NCBI RefSeq assembly: GCF_964204645.1
Contig: NC_134026.1
Span: 2,852,001 to 2,916,000 of the forward strand
Reading direction: 5' to 3'
DNA length: 64,000 bases
Source of the DNA: Tubulanus polymorphus
Taxonomy: Eukaryota; Nemertea; Palaeonemertea; Tubulaniformes; Tubulanidae
Position 1 is the first letter of the stretch. The number at the start of each line of letters is the position of its first letter. Below the pieces are notes generated by a model that was not told where the DNA came from, did not search any database, and saw nothing but the letters and a program-made list of their open reading frames with translations. This document shows positions 12,201 through 24,044 of the stretch, one piece after another. The position numbers were made by a program, and so were the translations under genes.

Positions 12201-12739
12201 TCATTTACGATGCCAAACCATGCGTAATATTGCCATAATTAGATTTATGGAAGCCATTTCCAGGAATTCTGGTTGTTGGTTTAGATAAACAGAAGCAGTA
12301 AAAGACTTGTCATAGTCAGACTTCTAATATTGATAAGTCAAAAGGTGCTGTGTGTATTCAGAAAAATGCTACCGAGAGTGTTGATGCTTCGTGGAGCGTT
12401 AAAGAAAGAAATGAAGATATTTTGGTTTATTAACTTATTGGCTATGATGATAATACTGATCCGACCGAAGAGAAAGTGATAAAATTTGTTGTTAGAAGTT
12501 ACTAAAACAGGAGGAATACAAAGAGTCAATAAATTCAATTTTGCAAAAAGAACATACGTAAATTATTAGGGCCATATGGATTTGTAATAAAGACACTGAA
12601 GTGTTCAAAACTTCATATCATTAATTACAATTAGATATACGATCATCGTTTTGCTTTGCTTTATTCTGCTTTTGTTGTTTTTATTTTTTTTAAAATTCGG
12701 GATCACCATGATTCCTTTGTTTTCCAGAAAATAAAGAAG
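9271..12739. other. Intergenic region
   Basis: It holds the 3' UTR of the GPCR and then 3 kb of AT-rich DNA with no supported exon. An inverted-repeat element at 10441-10608 is the only structured feature. The 5' end of the sulfatase-like transcript probably lies near the right edge: an acceptor-like TTTTCCAG sits at 12720-12727, shortly before its ATG. Confidence 0.5.
10441..10608. mobile_element. Foldback/MITE-like inverted repeat
   Basis: Two imperfect arms of about 70 bp (10441-10510 and 10539-10608) are inverted copies around a 28-bp spacer. The outer parts pair as GCTACGGAAGCGTC against GCTATGTACAGAAAGCGTC read from the other strand. The inner parts share TCGGAATAAAC and GTTTATTCCGA. 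The arms have diverged, so the element is old. No coding sequence. Confidence 0.6.
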
Positions 12740-15652
12740 ATGCCAAGTTTCTCTCAAAAAACCCTATTGGCCACGGCCATAACGGGTATTGTATTTTCAT
12801 TGTTATTCGTCGGATTCCGGTTTCGAAACAACAATGATGATGATGATTCTTTATCGATGAAAACAATGCTTGATGACGCTGTTGTTCCAGAGCTGCTCAA
12901 AGAACACACAAAAGAATTCGATGTTCCGCAGATTTTGAAGGTAACAGATATATACAGTATCATCGAAAATACATAAATAGCATCTTTATGTATTTTTGGT
13001 ATTATACAGTATACTCGAGCCACAGTGACGTGAACTTTGTTCGCGTCTAATCAAAAATGGTCCAATATTGCATGATTTATTGTTAAGTAAATATTATAAA
13101 TGTCACTGCAGAATACCTTACTTCAAAATCACAGGTCACTAGAACGATTATGACGACATTGGACACAGAAAATAGACAACATATCAATCTAACAAAATGT
13201 CTGTCTAAATGTCTATTGTTCGTGCAATGTTTCTTAAAATCATGCAACCCCAACACGGTGTATTAATTCAGCCTGTTGGCTCCTTCTTCATCATTAATTC
13301 ATAATACGATACTGTTCTCATTTCTAGGTGACCGAAGGCGTGTATGTGGCAGTAGGTTATGCGGTAGCTAATTCGATCTTGCTCGAAGGGCCAGAAAGCG
13401 TAGTGGTGGTTGACGTCACAGAAAGTGTCAACGCCGCTCGTGACATCAGAAGGGATTTCCGTAAGATAACAGATAAACCTGTCAGCGCTATCATCTACAC
13501 GCATAATCATGCTGATCATATGAATGGCGCATCGGTAAGTTCTTCATCAAGGAAACACAGGAACAACCAATCTAATCTAGAAAACCTACATACCCATCCT
13601 CAATGTTATTTTTGCATTTCCTTATTCGAGAATATCAATTACCACAATTGACTTCTCATCAATACTTTCTCTTTGAAGTTGTAAATGGAACGATCTTTAT
13701 TTCGTAAAAGAATGACCTTGCTGTCCATTTTCTTCCAACTGTTTAAGTAAATATGAGATTTGTTTCTTCCAATTGTTTAAGTAAATATGAGATTTGTGTG
13801 GGCTAATGAGTGGTTTTATATACACACTAAATTTACTTTTTGTAAATAACCTTGAAACTAAACAAACCATTTGCTTTCTGGTCGATGTCATCTAGTTATC
13901 TGTGCTATAGTGAGTATCGTTCGTTTTGCTATGTATAAATTGTGGTATGTTGTATTTTGGGTCATTCCTTGACGGTTGTTTTAGCACAAAACCGAAATTT
14001 CGGATTTAGAAAAATAAATCTCAACTTTTCGATAGTCTAACTTTTTGGCTTTGTGATTGTGGGACTTACATTCAAAGCTAGAATAATTTCACGTTCTTCA
14101 TTTTAGAGCTTTATCGATGATATAAACAATCCCCCAGAAATTTGGGCTCACATTTCAACTCTGGACGAATTCCATAGATTTTTCACGACGACACCGATTG
14201 TAACCAAGCGGGCATTTCGACAGTTCGGCGTCTACAACCCGGCCTTCGTTAACTGCGGCATAGGCCCAAAACTACGATATCACAGACACTCCAAAACCGG
14301 TCTCATCTATCCAAACAAGTTCTTCAAGACAGACCGCGAAGAATTTGAAATTGGTGGTAAACGATATTCTACATTCGCTATTTCGTTATTCTTTTCATGA
14401 TGATATAACGTTTATGCTAAACCAATGGGAGTATTTGTCTACCCCTTTATATGGTCACTGATAGCTATCAAGCTATCATCAAGCTATCGTCCATACTAAG
14501 TTTCCTAGAAATGTCTTCTTTTCACCTCAGATGTTTTCTTTGTTTCTAGGTATGAACTTGTCCTTGATGCGTATTCCTGGTGAGACACCCGATCAAATAG
14601 CCGTGTGGTACCCCGAGAAACGCGTCCTACTGCCCGCTGACGACATCTACCGGGCATTCCCTAATCTATACGCCATTCGCGGAACGCCGACGCGTGACGT
14701 CAGAATCTGGGCTCAGTCGTTAGACAAGATGAAATCGTTGAATGCGGCTCATTTAGTACCCAGTCATACCAAACCAGTGTCTGGAGAATCGCTCATCTAC
14801 GACCTTCTTACTGATTACAAGGACGCTATTCAATTCGTTCACGACCAAACAGTGCGATACATGAACAAGGGACTACATCCGAATGATATAGTGCCACTTG
14901 TTAAACTTCCTAAAAGGTTAAAAAATCACCCGTTTCTCATAGAATATTACGGCACAGTTGCCTGGTCAGTTAGAGGTGTTTTTAACATGTATCTGGGCTG
15001 GTTCAGTGGCAATCCAGTCGATTTGCATCCTTATGACCCAAAAGAGAAAGCCAGGCATATGGTGAAACTAGCGGATGGAGTGGACAACCTGTTGCGAAAG
15101 GGACAAACTGCATTAGAAGAGGGGGACTACCAGTTTGCGTTAGAATTATCTTCCTATGTCTACACGTTAAACCGTAATGACAATGAAGCGAAGCGACTCC
15201 GGATCCGGGCTCTTAAAAAATTAGGAGAACGGGAAATAAGCGCCAATGGACGTAATTATTACATGACGTCGGCTTTAGAAACGGCTGGGTTGAATTTGAA
15301 GTTGTCGGAAGATTCGCGGAAGAGCGCCATAATGAATTTACCGCTTAACCTACTATTCGATATCATGGCGTTAAAGTTAAAAGCTGAAGTCTGCGATGGT
15401 TTGCGTAAGATGGTCACTTTCAAATTCCCGGATGTCGATGAAACGATTACGATGACACTTCGAAATTCAGTCGTTGAAATATCACAAAATCCTCCGAAAA
15501 CGGAACCAGACATAGTTGTCAGCGTTTCCGCTGAATTGTGGCGTCGAATCTTAAGTCACGAAGAATCGCCGACCGAGGCAATCAAACTGGGACACATGGA
15601 AATCAATAAACCTGATGAATTTGCAAATTTCATTACTCTTTTTGAAGTTTAA
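12740..15652 (+). CDS. Alkyl-sulfatase-like metallo-beta-lactamase-fold enzyme with membrane anchor
   Basis: Four exons, 12740-12940, 13328-13534, 14107-14356 and 14550-15652, join with matching phases (0, 0, 1) into 586 residues. The family (bacterial SdsA1, yeast BDS1) hydrolyses alkyl sulfate esters using two zinc ions. Residues about 9-27 are a hydrophobic segment (signal anchor), so a membrane-bound enzyme with its catalytic part outside the cytosol is likely. The zinc motif THNHADH lies at about 125-131, at the end of exon 2. The family blocks EIWAHISTLDEF, PGETPDQIAVW and FPNLYAIRG follow, and a later PSH at about 290-292 is the likely further metal ligand. The middle matches the alkyl-sulfatase dimerisation region, and residues about 480-586 match the SCP2-like C-terminal domain. 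I chose the ATG at 12740 because a splice acceptor lies 13 bp before it; an in-frame upstream ATG at 12656 would be in intron. Substrate is unknown; animal homologues are mostly uncharacterised. Confidence 0.88.
13730..13797. repeat. 34-bp tandem duplication in intron 2 of the sulfatase-like gene
   Basis: Two adjacent copies begin TTCTTCCAA(C/T)TGTTTAAG with period 34 bp and differ at one base in the first dozen. A recent local duplication with no evident role. Confidence 0.85.
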
Positions 15653-17711
15653 TATGCAATCGAAGTATTTATGTATATATTATGTATACTTGTTTATGCG
15701 ATATCATTGAAATGCCCATAAAACATTTGTGTTCAAAACTTTATACAAAAACATGTTGATTTATGGACAAAAAGGAAAAACGCCCTCTCAGTTCATTATG
15801 TATATGTTCGTACGCGTAATGCTTCAATGACCTCATGAAAGCTGACTGTACAATGCCGTTTTGTTCTGCTCTTCTCACCTATATCCGACTTAAGGGATAT
15901 TTTATAACAGTATTGAATTCCGACTAATAAACTAAAGTCGTTAAATCTATAGAATTTACATAATCGTAGATAGTAGCGTTGTGACCGGGTAGACTCTATG
16001 ACGTTGTCTCTAAATGTCAAGAATCTTGCTCAGATAAAGAAGCTCGGGGCAATTTTACTCGGACCAATTTTTTCACGGTTTTTGTCTTGCGGCGACAAGA
16101 TAAGCAAATTAACTGTCGAGTTAAGTTATTTGGTAATACTGCACAGGGCATGAAGAGGTCACTCTAAATTTACCTCTTCAAAATTCTTATTTCTAATAAT
16201 AACTAAATTCAGTTTTTTGCTAGTTTTCACTGTGTTATTCGAAATATTTTTGTACAGTTGATAGTGTATGTAATTCTGATGAAATGTTGATCTTCGATAT
16301 GTACGTGGAATAGTAATTTAATAAAGAACTACCGGATTCGAATCTAAAAAACTATTTGTCTTTGTCGGTTGAAAGGAATGTTAGATTTGGTATTCCCATA
16401 TTTTATTTTGAGTCGGGCGATAGTCCATTTGTTTTTTGCCGTCGCAAAAACTTTGGCAAGCGACCAGATGCCTTTAACTTCCTGTTTCCGAAACTAAACA
16501 TTACTAAAACAGAAAAAATTTACTGTAACCATAGACATGCAGTAACAACTATGAATACCTGTCCTTATATTAATGCTAAGTGCATTTTGTATGACATGAA
16601 ATATATTGCAAAACTGCATATCTTTAAAAACCACCTAAGCAAGTAATAATCGGCGCATTATCTGTCCATGTTGTAATACTAAGCGGTGGTAGGTCATACA
16701 TGAAAAACACTTCCTGATTTTTCCTACAACCAATCAACATAATCGAATTGAAATTCAACATGGAAAGGTATGTGCTATGATATCCTATAATTCAAGTTAT
16801 ATTCACATCTCTAATGCATCATATCGCGACGCAAGGGTAGTAATGTCAAAGATGGATAGATTCAATCGATATCATTCATATGAAGTAAAAGAATTTCTGT
16901 CATTTTGTGCTTTGTTTATTAGCTTGTGTACGAAGTAAATTCATTTCATCTAAAATTTAAACTTTTGAAAACCAGAAATCACTATTTAAACAGCCAGGAC
17001 ATACCCCTCAGGACACCGTAATCGCCATCCGTCAAATCCATTCATCAAATTTCTAACTGAAAAATACTACAGATATATATTTCATGACCATACGTACTTT
17101 CAAAAAAGTGATTGTTCGGGCTTATCGCTAACATTCAATGTTGTATGTTGATATCGAGTATAATAAACGACGTTGTTTTCACCGTTGTTTCAACTCGCTT
17201 CAACTGTTAAATCTAGCCTCAATTGTATTTTTCTTCATTAATATACTCATCAATATTCACTCGTATCACTTTGACATATCTAGTAAAATTTCAGTACCAA
17301 AGAGATATGGTTTATTAGCAAAGTTGACGACACAATTTCAGTCAGCTGCTTTTGTCTGTTATAATTCGCTTACAGGTTTATCGTCGTTTGTCTATTGAAA
17401 ACTACTCCTCATACATTTCTATTGTTAATTGATCGGCCAGACTAAAATAAAGCTGGGTTTTTTGGTGGACAAAAATAGATTTTGAGCAAAACTACCTGGC
17501 GAGGCTTTAAAGCGTTACTTGCGTGAGGGGACATTCAGATGAAGTTTATTGAAGTTCCAGCATCTCAAGCATTTTTCAGATATTTCACTCTTATTTGTCG
17601 TAATTTCTGGTATTTCATTTGGTAATGAGAATAATGAAATCAAGTTTTCACAGGAATTCGGAGAAGCAAAAGTCGACGCGCTCAAATTGGAAACTAACAT
17701 TCTCCAGTAAA
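15653..17711. other. Intergenic region between sulfatase-like and ZU5 genes
   Basis: It contains the 3' UTR of the sulfatase-like gene. An AATAAA at 15926-15931 is a possible polyadenylation signal, about 275 bp after the stop. The right part should hold the promoter and 5' UTR of the ZU5 gene. Short frames here show no family resemblance. Confidence 0.5.
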
Positions 17712-20700
17712 ATGAAGCTGCCTCGTCGGAAATTATCGAAAAAGAAAGAAAAAGAAAACCCAAAAGGCGAGGTAAACATCATGCTAAAACACTGAATCCA
17801 TTCATTTCACAACGCTTTAGATCTTAGGTTTCTTATTATGTTGAACCTTTTCCACCTAGTACTTCATCTCAGAAAACATTTGACTTTATAAGAATTGTGC
17901 TCGGTATACTCGCATTCATTTTTTCTCAGTCTACACAAAAAGAAATGGAATTGTGTCCAAAACTTGAAAAACTCCGGTCGATAATGAAAGATAAATCACC
18001 TGAGACAAGCGTTGATAGCGGCATAGGACGGGAAATGCGGGATGATGAATTACCCGTTGAGAGATCTTTGTCAGATGTATCATGGCCTCCCGGAGAGTCC
18101 AATGAAAATGTAGACTATGAACAACCGAAAGAAGGTAAACAGCTCAGACTTTTAGGTTGACTTACTTAATAGATAACATCCACTCATTATATATTTGTAT
18201 TCATGAAAGGTTTGGAAATTATGATAATGACGCTTTTACGTAGAAGACTTTATGCACAGAAGACATTTTCGTTTGTTTTTCTTGTCGCATTCATTGAAAT
18301 AGATGGTTAAATGCTCAAACCAAAATCTTGTCAACTGAGCGCCCGACGATTTAGATGTTTTATGATTGCATTTCCAACAATTTGGAAATTATAGGCTATA
18401 ATTTGCTTGAATAAAACATAATTAGACAAATCGCTTTTATCTCTAGCAGTATTTGTGAAGCGCTCGCGCGAAAGCCTGGAAATAGGCGATATTGACAGTT
18501 GTCACGAGGTGAGTCGGTAATTGTTTATACTAAACAATGCTTAAACAAGGAAAAGTGAGTCACTTCCGGAACCACAATATGACCCGTGCTAAAATTTTGC
18601 TCGTCCGACGTTTTTGGTCAGGACAAACAGACACGGGCATATTTGGTACCCAGTTGTTACGGGTCCTATTTGCCACGAGCAAAATTTGGACAAAAATGCT
18701 CGTGCGATCGCCGTGTGATCGCAGCTATATAGTCAGTTATCATTTACAAAGCCGTTCCCTTCAGCTCCCTCAGAATAATTACAATTTTTGTATTAAAGTA
18801 ATTCAATGAAATTGATTGATTACATCATGGGCTCAGTCCATGGTTACTTGCAGTGCAAATAAACATGTATAAATCACGGCGAAATCTTGAATTCAGTTGG
18901 TAAAATATATCATACATTGCACTATAATACTACTAAAACTACTGCGATGACTATCTCTACTGCGAATATTTCAATCATGAATAATATCGGAGATGATCTC
19001 AAAAGCGCCTCTTCATCGATTCATTGTATTTTCAGGATATCGACATTACCACAGTCGAACAGTTTTTTGAAGTCGAAGATGTTGGTGAGTTCATTGGAAG
19101 AAAATTTGAAGGCCGAAAGTCAGCAGTTGGGGTTTTCGATCAGAATGGTGGCTGTCTAAGATTCAAGGATGGATCCTGTTATATGATCGTGCCCCCAAAT
19201 GCCCTTTCTCAGCCTGCGTATATCTACATGCGCCAAGCAACTGATGACATCAACGTCGATGAAGGTCATGTACCGCTGGCTCCCAGTATTGAATGTCACC
19301 CGGATGGATTGAAATTTGATGCTACCGTCTTACTTGCTGTAAAGCGATATACAGGGATATCATTCTCCCCAGATCACCAACTTACTGATAACAAACTGTC
19401 GTGGCGACAACATGCCGACACTGTTTGGAACATAGGAGCCGTGGTCGAAACACTCACAAATGGTTTTATCGCAATGCCCATAAACCATTTTACCTTGATG
19501 ACACCTGTGGTTCCCATGAAATATGTAGAGAAGCAAAGTTTTGCCGTGATGTTATCTGCCAGAATCAGTGGCATCTCCTACCACACGAAACTCCGTTTAC
19601 TACCGGAGAGCGAAAGCAAAATTGAGGTATGTCGTCGAACAAAATACTAGGAATCTTTGAGAAAATTCTGAAATATTCAGAAAACATGATCGTGATAATC
19701 CATACGATCAAGTCAAGATACGTAATTCTTATCATCCAAGGATGAAATTTGCATTTCAAGACAGTCACGTAGTATTCGTGCAAAATGAAATGATTTATTG
19801 TTTTTGTTTAGACTGCTAAAGAGGAAGAATTATGTCGAGGAAACCATGTTTTTCCTGAAAGGGGATGTCTTTGCGTTAAAACCAACGGTTCAGTGATCGT
19901 CGTGTCTATGGAAGAACTAAAAGGCATTGTACAGCTTGAGGGCCACCTTCTTAACAAGGTAGATCGGTCTTTGGCTCGAATTCGAAGGGCGTCACTTTGC
20001 AGCAAACGATTTGTTATTGATTTTCGGTTTATTTTCGAAACCAATAATTTAAAAAATGAAAATGGATTGTTTTATAGGATATCCAACCGAAATATTTATT
20101 GCACAAGGGGGAATATTCAGTGGCTTTCGCGACGAACGAAGACCCACTGGAAGAAGTAGGACAGTCGTGTCTAATGAAAGCATATCAAGATGAAAACGGC
20201 TACTCGGTACAACTCGAATTTCGTGGTATTCAACGCCAAATGCCGGAACCAGACCAGGTAGAAAATGAGCCATAATGATAATGAGCATAGTAGTTTAAAA
20301 TGATTTATCTGATATGTATATACTTGTATAGGCAGCCGGTAGTGTAGAATCTAAATTGGAACATGCGTTCAGTCAATCGATTCAATTCCATACGACGACC
20401 TGTTTATCTGCTACACAACTTCACGAATTGGCAGAATTGTTCAAAGAAGAGAACAGATTACATGCGTTATACAAAGCGTTCGGTGCTTCACAAGGAAGAG
20501 AAGATAGTCTTTCACCCACCTCCCTGCTTGCCCTCTGTCACTATTTTCAAGAAGATGACACCAATGATACCTTACACGATATCGCCGAGAAGTTAGGTAT
20601 CGCCGAACAAGTATCTAATATTATCGGAGTTAGAAGCGCGACTCAGAAGGTGGAAGGCATCTCGCAATTCGAGTCATCGGGAGAATCAAAATTACGTAAA

Positions 20701-20808
20701 TCAGTCGGACGAAAGTCGATAGATAGCGGTCTAGGTTCTGTAGCCAGCTCGTGTACTTCCATCCGTGTCGAGTCTTTGCATATGTCCAACAAGTGGTGTG
20801 CTCTGTAA
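17712..20808 (+). CDS. ZU5-domain protein, cytoplasmic UNC5/death-domain-like
   Basis: Seven exons, 17712-17771, 17930-18134, 18447-18508, 19036-19626, 19812-19958, 20078-20257 and 20332-20808, join in phase into 573 residues. There is no signal peptide or membrane helix, so the protein is probably cytoplasmic. The N-terminus is lysine-rich (LSKKKEKE), then comes a charged region with SVDSGIG. Exon 4 holds a ZU5 domain (GGCLRFKDGSCYMIVPPNAL, then SIECHPDGLKFD), the module of UNC5, ankyrin, ZO-1 and PIDD. Exons 5-6 look like the UPA region that normally follows ZU5. Exon 7 is helical (LSATQLHELAELFKEEN ... LHDIAEKLGI) and could be a diverged death-fold domain. The C-terminus carries SIDSGLGSVASS. 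ZU5-UPA-death arrangements form autoinhibited supramodules in UNC5; this protein lacks the receptor half. Similarity is at domain level only; exact orthology is not established. Confidence 0.8.
18560..18720. repeat. Imperfect inverted/direct repeats in intron 3 of the ZU5 gene
   Basis: AAATTTTGCTCGT near 18592-18604 is matched in inverted form by ACGAGCAAAATTT at 18675-18687. A related GCTCGTGCGATCG follows at 18698-18710, against GCTCGTCCGACG at 18599-18610. It resembles a small decayed inverted-repeat element. Confidence 0.45.
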
Positions 20809-22021
20809 TAAAAAAAAAACTGTCAATCCAATTAACATGGAGATAAGTTATTTGAGTTTCTATATCAAAATAATAATGATCCCTTTATCTTACTAGAATT
20901 GCTAGATAACGCTTGAATACTCTAATAGACAAAAATGTGATCCAATACGATTGATATTGAGATATTGATTGTATACGTGAGAATGTGCTATTTCATAACA
21001 ATTTGTTGATTTTGTTGTCTACAAAATTTATCTTAATATGTATTTCATTAAAGTAACATTATCTTCAATTCCTCGCATAGATTATTGCTACACTAACTAA
21101 TATCATGTAATTATCATGTTCTATCTATTCTCATCTCTGTACCAATTATCTATGCAAAATAAATCAAATCAATAATCAAATGTGTGTGTGTGTGTTCATG
21201 TTCATTTGAAGTGGCACATATATTGAATGTTGGTTCATTTATTCGAAGTGGCACTTGAAACATAATATACATGTATAATGAAAATTGACTACCTATATGT
21301 GTGTTCAGCATGATACAAGTGCAATCGATGGCGTGGTGTTGGACGTAGCAACAGTTTCGTTGCAAAAAAATTGTTGGCGAAAGGACGTCCTATAAATGTA
21401 ATCCTCATTAGGCTGTGGCCTGTGGAAATAAATCCACAGAAAATGGGTAAGTTTTGTTCATATGAAGTATTTCGAATATTTTGAGATATGATATGAAATG
21501 AATGTGGCCACATCTACGAAGTAAATCTTCGAGAATGCGATCATCCAACCTTTGACTGGCATACGTCTGGTGGAAGTAATTTAGGTATGATCCGGCCAAA
21601 TAAAAGATAAGTTTGTCAAAAACGGTGTAAGCGCCACTGGTACGACTCCATCCGGGGGTCTGGGGTCCCTCCCCTAGACAATTTTGAAAATTCAAATGTG
21701 TTCTTACGACGCTTTTGGATTAGAATATCTAAACTTTTTGATTTTTTTGAGCCAAAATATCATCATCCATAGCAAAATAGAATCTCCATGATTGATGACC
21801 AGCTACAAAAAGGCTTCACATACAAAAGAGTGCCAAAACACTGCAATCAATAACATTAACTTGCATTTTGGATGATCAGCTCATTTGTAACTCATCCTGC
21901 TCATCAAGGTGCTCAATGCTAATCACTTACTTTGAATAAATAATTTCTATTCACTCTTGTATGGAACTATAGTAACAAGAAGCTGGGACCAGCCCAGCAA
22001 GCTTGTGATGTGTGAGTTTGA
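20809..22021. other. Intergenic region with short TG microsatellite
   Basis: It holds the 3' UTR of the ZU5 gene. A short TG dinucleotide run lies at about 21180-21195. No supported exon was found. Confidence 0.5.
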
Positions 22022-22628
22022 CCTACGAGCAATTATCTAATTTTTTTTTCTAGAAATGGTGATCATATAGGTAAATAGTTGGTGTTTCTTCTTAACAGAA
22101 ATTAATTAGAAACTAGATGGACACTGTTTTATTTACTACAGAATTCCAGAACAATATACCCTTAGAATACATCAATCACGGACAACCAACTCCACAGTTT
22201 TTCATCCAATTTCACATGATGTCATTAAATGTTTTGTTGGAGTACTAAACAATTATAAGTTATCTCGAAAATCAAAACAGAAATATACCGAAAATTGTCT
22301 TGATGCAATACATGTACACAACATAGAAATATTACATCAAAAATATGAAAGAGAAGTTACCTCCATTATACCTTTATAAAAGATGAAAATTACTTCTTGG
22401 ACCATGAAATACTTTATTTTGTAATTTGTACATATATGAGTTTTGATATTATTCTATAGTCTGGCTCATTTTATCCATGTCTGTCGAGGTGAATACATCA
22501 CACCAAAAAGTCCGAACAATAGGCTAACAATAGCCTCATCAATTAGCCCTGCGCCAATTGACAGCGTTACTGATCTTGTGTACAGAGATATAGGGCGAGC
22601 TTCCTCCTGTTAGATAATTGCTCGTAGG
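22022..22628. mobile_element. 607-bp MITE with perfect 19-bp terminal inverted repeats
   Basis: CCTACGAGCAATTATCTAA at 22022-22040 recurs exactly inverted at 22610-22628. The five bases outside each end are TTTGA on both sides (22017-22021 and 22629-22633), which fits a 5-bp target-site duplication. The 569-bp interior has no long frame, so it is a non-autonomous element. A 16-bp piece of the same terminus recurs at 41249-41264, so the end sequence is repeated in this genome. The superfamily is not assignable from these ends. Confidence 0.75.
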
Positions 22629-22855
22629 TTTGACCAACAGCTGTCTTCACAGCCGGAGCGGTTCCACCGACGCCCGAAGTTGAATGATCATCTTCAAGCG
22701 GCGATCCTGACACACTACGCTATCTCATAGACTTTGATCACACTTGACCAGTGAACATAGATTTGCATGTCCAATTTGTGCATGTTAATTTATGCTTGTT
22801 CATACCTACATAATCTATATCAAAGACTTATGGTTTTGTTGTTGTAGGCAACGAT

Positions 22856-23950
22856 ATGCGGCGGAATGTATTTATTATCGCTGTATTCGTCACCGGTATC
22901 GTTATACTACTGTATTTACACCACATCAGCCAACGTCGGGATGAAAAACCATTCGAAGAAAGGAATGACTTGACGCAGATGCTTGTTGAATTGAAATCTC
23001 AGGTAACCCGATTGGGTAAGTTCGTTGCGAGGATCGATCGTTCCAGGGATACTCTTCATGAACATCGTTCTGGGAAGCAGGCAGTGACAGAGGTGAACAC
23101 ATTACAATCAGGACTATCGACAAAAACACGGTCAGAAAGGTCACATAAATGTAAAATCGTTGACATGAACATTGTTGATAAAAAAGACTTCGATTGTGTT
23201 CCGATGCGTACTGGAAGAGGGAGCACTCCGATTTGCGTTTACGATCCTAGAATTGACATTTTCATATCGCACTCACTGGTACACAATCATAAACGGTGGG
23301 AAGAAGAGGCTGTGGTTTTACTAGAGAAATTATTCGATAGATATCCCGATTTACAGTTACTTGATCTCGGTGCCAACATCGGTATCTACGCGTTAACGGC
23401 CCTGAAGTACGGCAGGCAAGTGTTAGCCGTCGATCCGAACTTTGAGAATTTAAAGCGAATTCGCGCGTCCGTACACGAAGGTAAATTCCCCGTCGATTCC
23501 ATCGTTCTTGTACAGAACGCCATCAGTGATAAATACGAACGTATTCAACTGATACCGAACAAAATAAACGTCGGTGGGCGCGGAATTATGCCGGCAAAAT
23601 CCGACGAAAATGCCGCCGATGCTATTCACATGGACGACTTGCTAGAAGCGGTTAAATTCAGTAAAGCTATCATGAAAATCGACATCGAGACGTCCGAAGC
23701 TCGAGCGATGTCGCACGCCGAAAAAATGTTCGATAAAATTGACATCCCGATAGTTTTTATGGAATGGAATTATGCGAAAGTTGAACCCGGTGGATCGAAT
23801 ATGCGCAGGTTTTTCGAAAGTCGCGGATACTCAGCCTACGATTCACCGGTGAATGGCACGATTTTGACGGGTGATCATCAAAAATGGACGAACATGGATG
23901 TTTTCTGGATGCGAACGAATGGAACAAGATTTCCGTCCATAAAAGCATAA
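22856..23950 (+). CDS. FkbM-family SAM-dependent methyltransferase, type II membrane protein
   Basis: A single 364-residue coding exon. A splice acceptor (TTGTTGTAG) about 6 bp before the ATG shows that the 5' UTR is spliced. Residues about 4-22 form a hydrophobic signal anchor, followed by a charged stalk (about 25-95), so a Golgi/ER lumenal orientation is likely. The SAM-binding motif I is LLDLGANIGIYAL (168-180), followed by VLAVDPN (189-195), the acidic ribose-binding strand. The FkbM hallmark MKIDIExSE appears as MKIDIETSE (273-281), with VFMEWN shortly after. Proteins of this shape in invertebrates are annotated only as methyltransferase FkbM domain proteins; the acceptor (often a sugar or other small molecule hydroxyl) cannot be told from sequence. 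An AATAAA at 24039-24044 lies about 90 bp after the stop. Confidence 0.88.
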   Translation: MRRNVFIIAVFVTGIVILLYLHHISQRRDEKPFEERNDLTQMLVELKSQVTRLGKFVARIDRSRDTLHEHRSGKQAVTEVNTLQSGLSTKTRSERSHKCKIVDMNIVDKKDFDCVPMRTGRGSTPICVYDPRIDIFISHSLVHNHKRWEEEAVVLLEKLFDRYPDLQLLDLGANIGIYALTALKYGRQVLAVDPNFENLKRIRASVHEGKFPVDSIVLVQNAISDKYERIQLIPNKINVGGRGIMPAKSDENAADAIHMDDLLEAVKFSKAIMKIDIETSEARAMSHAEKMFDKIDIPIVFMEWNYAKVEPGGSNMRRFFESRGYSAYDSPVNGTILTGDHQKWTNMDVFWMRTNGTRFPSIKA

Positions 23951-24038
23951 TTATATATCATTATATTGCATTATGTATATCAAGGTATTAAGGTAAAAGT
24001 GTTTTGTATATCTGATAAAACTTATTAAACTGATTCAA

Positions 24039-24044
24039 AATAAA
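24039..24044 (+). terminator. Polyadenylation signal AATAAA of the FkbM-type gene
   Basis: A canonical AATAAA 89 bp downstream of the TAA stop; it is the first such hexamer after the coding region. Confidence 0.6.

Noticed and set aside
12656-12739. In-frame upstream ATG extending the sulfatase-like protein N-terminally
   Set aside because: A splice acceptor (TTTTCCAG) lies between this ATG and the one at 12740, and the added residues are a run of aromatic and hydrophobic residues typical of translated intron.
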